Positions 1-64,000 of a DNA stretch of 64,000 nucleotides are shown in pieces. A model generated the notes under the pieces. That model saw nothing but the letters and a program-made list of their open reading frames with translations. It was not told where the DNA came from and made no database searches. The stretch is from NCBI RefSeq assembly GCF_001417735.1, contig NZ_BBUZ01000025.1, forward strand, positions 494,754-558,753, given 5' to 3'. Origin of the DNA: Streptomyces sp. NBRC 110028 (GTDB lineage Bacteria > Actinomycetota > Actinomycetes > Streptomycetales > Streptomycetaceae). Within the stretch, counting starts at the first letter, position 1. The number at the start of each line of letters is the position of its first letter. Position numbers and translations under genes: made by a program.

Positions 1-94
1 GAACCCCGTCGACCCGCAGAACCCGGAACCCGCCCCCCTCCCGGTGCCCCCCCCGATCCCGCGTGGCTACCGTGGGACCCGCGGCGAGCCCGAC

Positions 95-211
95 TCCGTC
101 TTCGACTCGGGTTCCGACACCGACACCGACACCGACACCGACTCCGTCTTCGACTCGGTTTCCGACTCGGGTTCCGACACCGAGCCCGACACCGAGGCCG
201 AGTCGGCGCCG
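95..211 (+). repeat. Acidic Ser/Asp/Thr linker
   Basis: This low-complexity tract encodes alternating SD and TD dipeptides with two SVFDS motifs, and includes four tandem GACACC hexamers at 116-139. It precedes the first OmpA-like domain. Similar tracts occur before U2, U3 and U8, which suggests flexible, strongly negative spacers between folded units. Confidence 0.85.
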
Positions 212-271
212 CCGAAGACCTTGTCGTCCTCCGGGGCGCCGATGCCGGGGCTGCCCGGAGGGTTCTCGCCG

Positions 272-3200
272 GCCGTGCACACCGCGCCGGTGGCCGGTCC
301 GGGCGCCGCCGCCTCCTTCGCGCCGCCGAAGACCGTGCGGCTGCCGTTCGCGGCGGGCTCCACGGAGCTGTCCGTGCAGGCCGGGTCCGCCATCGCGTCC
401 GCGGCCGACGCCCTGGCCAGGTTCGCGTGGCACAACTGGCGCCGGGGCCGGCCGATCCCCGCGGTGACCATCAGCGGGTACGGCGAGGGGACGGGCCCGG
501 ACGCGGCTGATGAGGCGCTGGAGGAGGGCGAGCAGCGCACGGGCGCCGTGCGCGACGAGTTCCTGGCCGCTCTGGACACCGCGCTCGCCCGCCTCCAGAC
601 CGGCGTCCCCCAGGGCACCCGTCGTCTTCAGGCGGACGACTTCGACATCGTCGGGCGCTCCCGCGGTCAGGACCTCGAACCGTCCGTCACGCCCCCCGCC
701 CCGGACGCGCGTCGGCAGGTGACGCTGGAATTCGTCGACCCGCTGACGGTGCTGGACGCCGCGCGGAGGACTGACGTCGACCTCCGGCACGCCCCGCTGG
801 ACGTCGATGTCATGGCCCGTCGCCTCCTGCACCTGCCCGCGAGCGCCGCGGTGGACGATGCCCGCCAGGAGCTGTACGACCTGGTCATCGACGCGAGCCG
901 GGACGGCTGGGGGCCCGGCCTGGGGGCCCTGGGCGCGTACCACCTGGACCAGCAGGGTGTGCTCGACGGGAACCGGGACCGCTACCTCAAGGTGGGTGGC
1001 ACACGGGTGCCGGGCGTCAACTGGGGCAAGGACAAGGTCCTCGACCTGGACGACACGGACACGATCGAGATCCTCCGGAGTGACGGCAACGGCGCCCTCC
1101 AGGTGATCGGCACGAAGGACGCCCCATGGAAGGGCGGCCCGACGCCGTTCGTCGTGGTGGCCTCCGGCCGGCACGACATGGTGCGGGTGACGTTGCCGGA
1201 CGACACCACCCAGGACCTGACCGTCGACGAGTTCGTGGAACTGATCGCGAACGATCCGGAGCTGTCCGGGCTGCCCCTCGACGCGCCGATCGTGCTGGCC
1301 GTTCCGCACGCCGGTGACCGGGGACTCGACCTGCCACGGCTGCTGGCCGACCGGACGGGCCGGATGGTGTGGTCGCACAGCGGTCTCGCCACGGCGGACG
1401 CCCCCCACATCGGGGTCATCCACAAGGCCGACGCGATCCAGGGCGACTGGATCCCCAGCCCACCCGGAATGGCACCGGACCGGGACCGGAACGCCCCGGC
1501 CTGGTGGCGCAAGGTGATCACCCGGACCCTCATGAGCCGCATCACGGGGCAGCGGACGGGCCGTGAGGCGCTGCGCCCCGACGAGGTCGTCCGTGATCGT
1601 CGGGAAAGGCTCCACGACGCCCTCGACTCGATCAAGGCGGTCGCCCACTGGAATCCGGCCGCCGGCCGCTACTCGAAGCTGCTTCGCCTGGTACGGCCGG
1701 GCAAGCCCGACGCGAAGCGGCATCACTGGGTGATGCACGGTGGCCCGGGTTTCCTGATGTTCCCGCTGGAGGACGGCCTCACGTACCGTGCTTACGGCGC
1801 CGAGGGGGCCCGGTACCTCGCGCACCGCAAGAGCAGCCAGGCGCTCGGCGAGGACGACTGGAACGAGCTGATTATCTGCTGGGCCGGTTCGCCCGCGGAC
1901 CGCGCCGTGCCGTCCGGCTTCGGGGCCTTGGGCCGCTCCTTCCCCGGCTCCTTCGTCCCCGACCCGCTCGCGGACGTCCCCATGGGGCAGCACGTCGCGA
2001 ACGAGACCCGGCACAAGACGAACGCCCTCATCCGCCTGGACGGGGTGGGGCTGCACCAGAACCTGCCCTTCCGGATCCTGGCCACCGATCGTCAGGGGCG
2101 GCGGCAATGGTTCCAGCAGTTCTACCCCGAGCCCGACGCCGCCGAGCTGGACCGCCGGGTGCGCGAGGCCGGGTACTACAGCGGCCCCCAGCCCCCGCCC
2201 TGGGCGCGGGAGCACACGCTGCGCCTCGTGCGGGCGCTGAAGCTGATGCTGGGGAACGACGTCGACGACGGCGTGCGGGTGGGGCAGGACCCGGAGTACG
2301 CGGAGCTGCTGCGCGGTGCCGCCGCGCTGGACCGGATGCGGATGAAGGAACCGCAGCTCCGCGGTACGGGTCCGGTCACGCTGGACCTCTTCCGGCGGAT
2401 CGTCGAGGCGCGGCTTCCCGCGGGGCAGGCGCAGGCGCGTCAGGCCGACTACCGGGACGTGCTGAAGGCGGCGGCCGCCGCCCCCGACGGCACGAAGCTG
2501 AGCGACTTCGTGACACTGCCGTCGTCGGTGGTCCGGGCGGCCCGGTGGAAAGCCACGGTGGACCTGTCCCAGGTGGCCACCAAGGCCCTGCGCATGGACG
2601 GCTCCACCAAGCCCTACGAGGCCGAGTGGTCCCGGATGTTCTGGGCGCGGGTCAAGATGTACGAGGCGCTGGACACGTCCGTGAACCTCGACGAGCTGAC
2701 CGCCCAGCTGTACGACCTGCCCTCCGCCGGCCAGGTGGACGACGCGGGGCGCGACTTCACCCGGGAGCTGATGACCACGGCGTACGCGATGGGGCTCGAC
2801 GGGTCCGATCCCGCCGTGCTGTACGCGTACCACCTCGACACCCTCGGCGCTGTGGCCGATCCGACGGCCCTGCACGCGCCCGGCACCCCGAACGAGGTGT
2901 CCGGACGCGACTACCGGCCCGGACCGAAGGACGACTTCCCGGATCTGTCGGAGGTCCGGACGCCGTCCGGGGTGCGGCCCGCGCCGTGGGCGGGGAAGGC
3001 CGGGAAAACGAACACGGCCAGGCCGGAGCCCTATGTGGTGCGGGCCGCGGTGGACCCGAAGGCTCCGGGCCGCCTGCTCGTGTCCTTCGGAACCGTCACC
3101 AGGAGTCTGACCCCCCGGCAGTTCACCGAGCTGCTGGACCGCGACCGCTCCCTGCTCGGCAGGGACCTGGCGGTTCCGCTCCTGCTGGACATCGCCGAGT

Positions 3201-3290
3201 TCGACCGCCACTTCCCCGGGCTGGCGCGGGACATGGCCCAGCACTTCGGCCGTGAGATCTGGACCACCTCGGCCGTCCCGACCCAGACGG
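272..3290 (+). repeat. Scaffold unit U1 ('lonely Cys'-type)
   Basis: This unit defines the repeat. Parts in order: a VHTAPV motif (near 272); an OmpA-like domain (332-742) with a GYGEG turn and a helix in the OmpA R..V register; a flanking module ending in a strand-helix-strand with PIVLAVP and VWSHSG; a His motif, HGGPG (His codon 1736); a Cys motif, IICWAGSP (Cys codon 1877); VPDPLADV and GQHVANETR; a helical stretch with LRLVRAL; then a second flanking module resembling the first. A hydrophobic strand ending in His-Gly, followed about 45 residues later by a hydrophobic strand ending in Cys, is the layout of clan CD cysteine peptidases (caspase, C80/MARTX CPD). Peptidase activity is inferred, not shown. 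Confidence 0.8.
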
Positions 3291-3475
3291 TGCCCCAGGG
3301 CGCGCAACGCCCGGTGCTGACCCTGAACCCGCCGGCTCAGGCCGGTGCGTCCTCGGCGGCCGTGGAATGGACCTCCACCAAGCCGGTCGACCCGCAGAAC
3401 CCGGAGGACACTCGCCCGCCGGTGCCGCCCCCGCCTCCCCTGGAGGCCTCGGAGGCGGTGCCGGCTCCGGCGGGG

Positions 3476-3868
3476 CGTGTGTTCACGGTGCGGTTCGACG
3501 CGGGGTCGACCATGGTGTCCGAGGACGATGTGGCGGACATCGAGGATCTGGCGCGTGAGGTGGCGTCTTCGGCGCTGGCGGACTGGCGGGCGGGGCGGCC
3601 GTTGCCGTCGGGTGTGGTCACCGGCTTCGGCGAGGGTCCGGCCATGCGGGCGCGGGAGATGGGGCAGGAGCGGGCCGAGACGGTCCTCGAATGGTTCACC
3701 GACTCCCTCGACGAGGCGCTGGCCGGGCTGCAGCGGGGTGTGCCGGAGGCCGGCCGGCTCACCGCGGCGCACTTCGGGTTCACCGCCCGCAGCCGTGGCC
3801 AGGGCATGGCGGCCGCTGACGCGGATCCGGACGCGTCGCGGCGGACGACGATCGAACTCACCACGCCG
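3476..3868 (+). repeat. Extra OmpA-like domain, near-identical to 7456-7845
   Basis: It encodes VFTVRFDAGSTMVSEDDV, a GFGEG turn and the RA..V helix typical of OmpA-like folds. The DNA is almost identical to 7448-7845, differing at scattered positions. It is followed by an Asp/Ser linker and then by a second OmpA-like domain, so U2 and U3 carry tandem OmpA-like domains where the other units have one or none. OmpA-like domains commonly bind peptidoglycan; here the usual Asp of the ligand site appears replaced by Glu or other residues, so binding is uncertain. Confidence 0.7.
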
Positions 3869-3918
3869 GTGGAGGAGCTGACGGCGCCGGCGGCGTTCGC
3901 CGAGCCGGATCTGTTCCC

Positions 3919-4125
3919 CTCCGGGAGCGACACCGATACCGACACCGTCTCCGACACCGACTCCGACTCCGGCTCCGATGTCGACTCCGTCTTCGACTCG
4001 GCCCCCGTCTCCGACACCGACTCCGACTCCGGCTCCGATGTCGACTCCGTCTTCGACTCGGCCTCCGTCTCCGACACCGACTCCGTCTCCGACACCGAGC
4101 CCGACTCCGACACCGAGTCGTCCGC
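3919..4125 (+). repeat. Acidic Ser/Asp/Thr linker with tandem 60-base repeat
   Basis: This tract encodes [22 protein letters not shown] sequence. A block of about 60 bases (SDVDSVFDS followed by VSDTDSDSG) appears twice in tandem, at roughly 3970-4090. It links the first and second OmpA-like domains of U2. Confidence 0.85.
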
Positions 4126-6961
4126 CGCCCCCGCCGATGTGCCGGACGCCAAGGCGCGGCCCCGGGTACGGCCACGGCCCGAGCACGAGCGGAGGACCCG
4201 GGCATCGTCCGGGCAGCCGATGCCGGGACTGGGCGGCCAGATCTCACTGCCGGTGCACACCGCGCCGGTGGGGAGCCCGGCCAACAAGTTCTGGTCCCAC
4301 GCCCCCCGGCTGACGGAGGTGTCCTTCGAGCCGGCGGACACCGACCTGTCCGAGACCGCCCAGGATTCACTGGAGGAACTGGCCGGCCGGGTGGCCCGGG
4401 ACGGGCTGCGCAGCCGCAAGCACGACCTCCCGCTGCCCTTCGTGATCCTGACCGGGTACGGCGAGGGAACGGACGCGGAGGCGAAGGCCGAAGGAGAAGC
4501 CCGCGCCACCAACGCGTACGTGGAGTTCCTGGCGAGCCTGGACGTCGAGCTGAGCCGCCGGCAAAAAAGCCTTCCCGCCGATGAGCAGCTCACGGCCAAT
4601 GACTTCACCATCGACTGGCGCGGTTTCGACGGGGACGTCGGGCAGTCCGCGGGCGGGAACGCGGAAGCGCTGCGCCGCCGGGTGACGGTCGAGGTCGTCT
4701 CGCCCATGACGCTGCTGAACGACCTGCGCAAGGCCGATCCCGACCTGCGGAACGCGCCGCAGGACATGGACGGTCTGATCCGCCGCGTCCTGCACCGCCC
4801 CGACGGCGCCACCGTGGACCTGGGCGTACGCGAACGGTTCGGCGAGCTGGTCCACGACGCGTACCAGAACGGCTGGGCGGGCAGCCTGGGGGCGCTGGGC
4901 GCGTACCACGCCTTCGTGAAGGGATTGATCTCCAGGCAGCGGGCCCGTCACTTCACGGTGAACGGCCAGCGCGTCGCGGGTATCAACTGGAGCCCGGCGG
5001 CAGAGGTCGTCGGACTGGACGTCAGCGGGGTCGACATCCTGCGGGAACGTCCCGGTGGCGGGTTCGACAAGGTCGGCAGTGCCCCAGCCCCGTGGGGACC
5101 GGGCTGGTTCCCGTACACCGTGGTGGCCGAGGGCGGCCACGACCGCGTGACGGCGAGGTGGCCGGACGGTACGGCACGCGACCTGACCCCCGACGAGTTC
5201 GTCGAACTGGTCGCGGCCGACCTGGACGGAGCACCTCCGGGCATCCCGATCGTGCTGGTCATCCCCCAGGGCGGGGACCGGGGGCTGGACCTGCCGCGGA
5301 AGCTGGCGGACCGGACGGGCAAGACGGTGTGGGCGCACAGCGGACATCCCACGCTCCACGAGACCGGGCCGCAGACGTACGGCATCGGCGTGATCCACCG
5401 GGACGGCCGCATCGAGGGCGACTGGATCCCCAGCCGGCCCGGCACGGCGCCCGAGGCGAGGGCGGACGATCCGAGCTGGTGGCGCAAGGTGGTCAACAGG
5501 ACCCTCGTGGGGCTCACGGGCCTGAGCTTCGGGCGCACCGCGCTCCGTCCGGAGGAGGTCGCCGAGAAGCAGATGGAGGAGGAACAGCGTCATCTCGCCG
5601 CGATGAAGCACTACGCCCACTACAACACCGCTGTGCGGAGGTTCGTCAGCGGTCTGCTCCCGCTGCCGCGCCCGGGCAAGCCGGGTACCAGGCGGTACTT
5701 CTTCGACGCGCACGGCGGGCCCGGCTACATCAGCCTCCCCCTGGAGGACGGCGGGGTGGTCCGCGCCTGGAACGAAGAGGGTGCGCGGTACATCGCGCGC
5801 CGCAGGAGCGTGCAGGAGCTCGGCAAAGACGACTGGATCGAGCTGGTGGTCTGCTACGCCGGTTCGCCCCAGGACCGTGGCGTGGACGGCGGCCGCAACC
5901 TCGGCGCAAGCTTCCCCGGCTCCTTCGTGCCCGACCCGCTCGCGGACGTCGCCATGGGGCAGCACGTCGCGAACGAGACCCGGAAGAAGGTCAATGCCAG
6001 CATCCTCATCGATAGCACGGAGGCCTACCTGGGTGAATACATCCGGACCCTGGACTCCGACGCCCAGGGGCGGCGGGGTTCGTACCAGCAGTACTTCCCC
6101 GAGCCCGACGCCGAGGAGCTGGACCGCCGGGCGCGGGAGATCGGTTACCACACGGGCCCGGGACCGGTCCCCGCGGCGGCCGGGGCGGCGACGCTGCGGC
6201 TGGTGCGGGCGCTGCGGCTGACCCTGGGCAAGGAGATCGACGACGACCTGCGGATCGACCAGGACCCGGAGTACGCGGAGCTGCTGCGCGGTGCCGCCGC
6301 GCTGGACCGGATGTGGCGCCTCGACCCGCGCTTCGCAGACGCGGGCCCGTTCACGCTGGACTTCTTCGAGCGGGTCGTCGCGGCGACGCTTCCCGCGGGC
6401 ACACAGGCGCGCCAGGACGACTTCCGGAACGTGCTCAAGCGGGCGGCCGCCGCCCCCGCCGGTACGACGGCGGCCACGTTCGTGACGCTGCCCTCGTCGC
6501 TGGACGACGCGGCACACTGGCTCGACACTGCGAACGTCGTCGACGCGGCCATCCGGGCCCTGCGCCTGGGCGGCCCCGGCGACATGGGCAGGCGCGAGTG
6601 GTCCCGGATGTTCTGGGCGCGGGTCAAGATGGAGGAGGCGTGGGGCGGCTCCGACCTCGAAAGGATCACGGCCCACCTGTACGACCTCCCCCCGTCCGCC
6701 CAGGTGACCGACCGGCAGCGCGAGTTCACCCAGGACCTCGTCACGAGGGCGTTCGCCCGCGGGCTCGACGGAGCCGACGCGGATGTGATGGTCGCGTTCC
6801 TCCTCGACGGCGACGGTGCCCTGTCGGAGGACACCATCCTGACCATGCCCGACGAGCCGGCCATGGTGTCCGGACGGGACTACCTGGGGACCCTGAACGG
6901 CACGGCCCCGGATCTGTCGAAGGTCCAGACCCCCTCGGGGCCGGAGGACGCCCCGTGGGCG

Positions 6962-6972
6962 AGGAAGAAAAA

Positions 6973-6976
<4 letters not shown>
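6962..6976 (+). other. Frameshift site: run of seven A followed by CCCC
   Basis: The local sequence is GGAAG-AAAAAAA-CCCC. In frame 2 it reads R-K-K-K-T; in frame 1 it continues N-P-E-P-D-P-Y, which matches the same place in the other units. One extra A, or a slip of one base back on AAA, restores the frame. Three explanations fit: a one-base homopolymer error in the assembly, a true disabling mutation, or slippage on A7 during transcription or translation. The run is exceptional in such GC-rich DNA. A preceding G makes it an imperfect tandem-slip heptamer for ribosomal frameshifting. Confidence 0.85.

Positions 6977-64000
<57,024 letters not shown>

Noticed and set aside
44..46. GTG at 44 as the start of the gene
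   Set aside because: The frame is open from base 2 and the upstream residues (NPVDPQNPEPAP) recur before U3 at 7264, so this is internal sequence.

Overview
The window is very GC-rich, its codons end almost always in G or C, and the proteins it resembles are actinomycete ones, so a Streptomyces-like actinomycete is the best guess. It contains no intergenic space. A single plus-strand reading frame fills it from the first base to the last, with no start codon, ribosome binding site, stop or terminator that belongs to it. Both ends of the gene lie outside the window. About 21,330 codons are visible, which would encode a polypeptide of more than 2 MDa. The frame is interrupted once, at a run of seven A residues (6968-6974). 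Upstream of the run the protein is in frame 2 and would stop at 7129; downstream it is in frame 1 and stays open to 64000. The homology continues straight through the run.

Layout. (1) 2-21,340: six consecutive scaffold units (U1-U6). Each has one or two OmpA-like domains followed by about 1,000 residues in which a His-Gly motif and a Cys motif sit between two copies of a related flanking module. The unit matches what I remember being called the 'lonely Cys' domain of very long actinomycete proteins. (2) 21,770-27,780: beta-rich carrier region 1 and an Ala-rich coiled coil. (3) 28,190-31,740: three OTU-like cysteine protease domains, of which only the third keeps its Cys, with a shortened scaffold unit between the second and third. 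(4) 32,000-39,150: units U7 and U8, joined by an acidic Ser/Asp linker. (5) 39,700-45,200: carrier region 2, then a papain-fold (Tox-PL-like) domain at 45,220-45,700, then an unrecognised and divergent stretch to 48,200. (6) 48,500-54,700: units U9 and U10, then a pierisin/Scabin-like ADP-ribosyltransferase at 55,260-55,720. (7) 56,080-58,850: unit U11, a degenerate nucleotidyltransferase-like domain, and an HExxH metallopeptidase-like domain resembling anthrax lethal factor at 59,560-60,630. (8) 60,960-64,000: carrier region 3, cut by the window end.

Interpretation (inference). The protein looks like a giant multi-effector toxin, comparable in logic to MARTX toxins. Several enzymes of kinds that act on host molecules are strung between repeated His/Cys cores that could be autoprocessing peptidases and between paralogous beta-rich carriers. 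Cysteine is almost absent: I count 15 in about 21,330 residues, and 12 of these sit at a predicted catalytic or core position. Long near-identical DNA repeats point to recent unit duplication or gene conversion. They also make the assembly, and the frameshift, something to verify.
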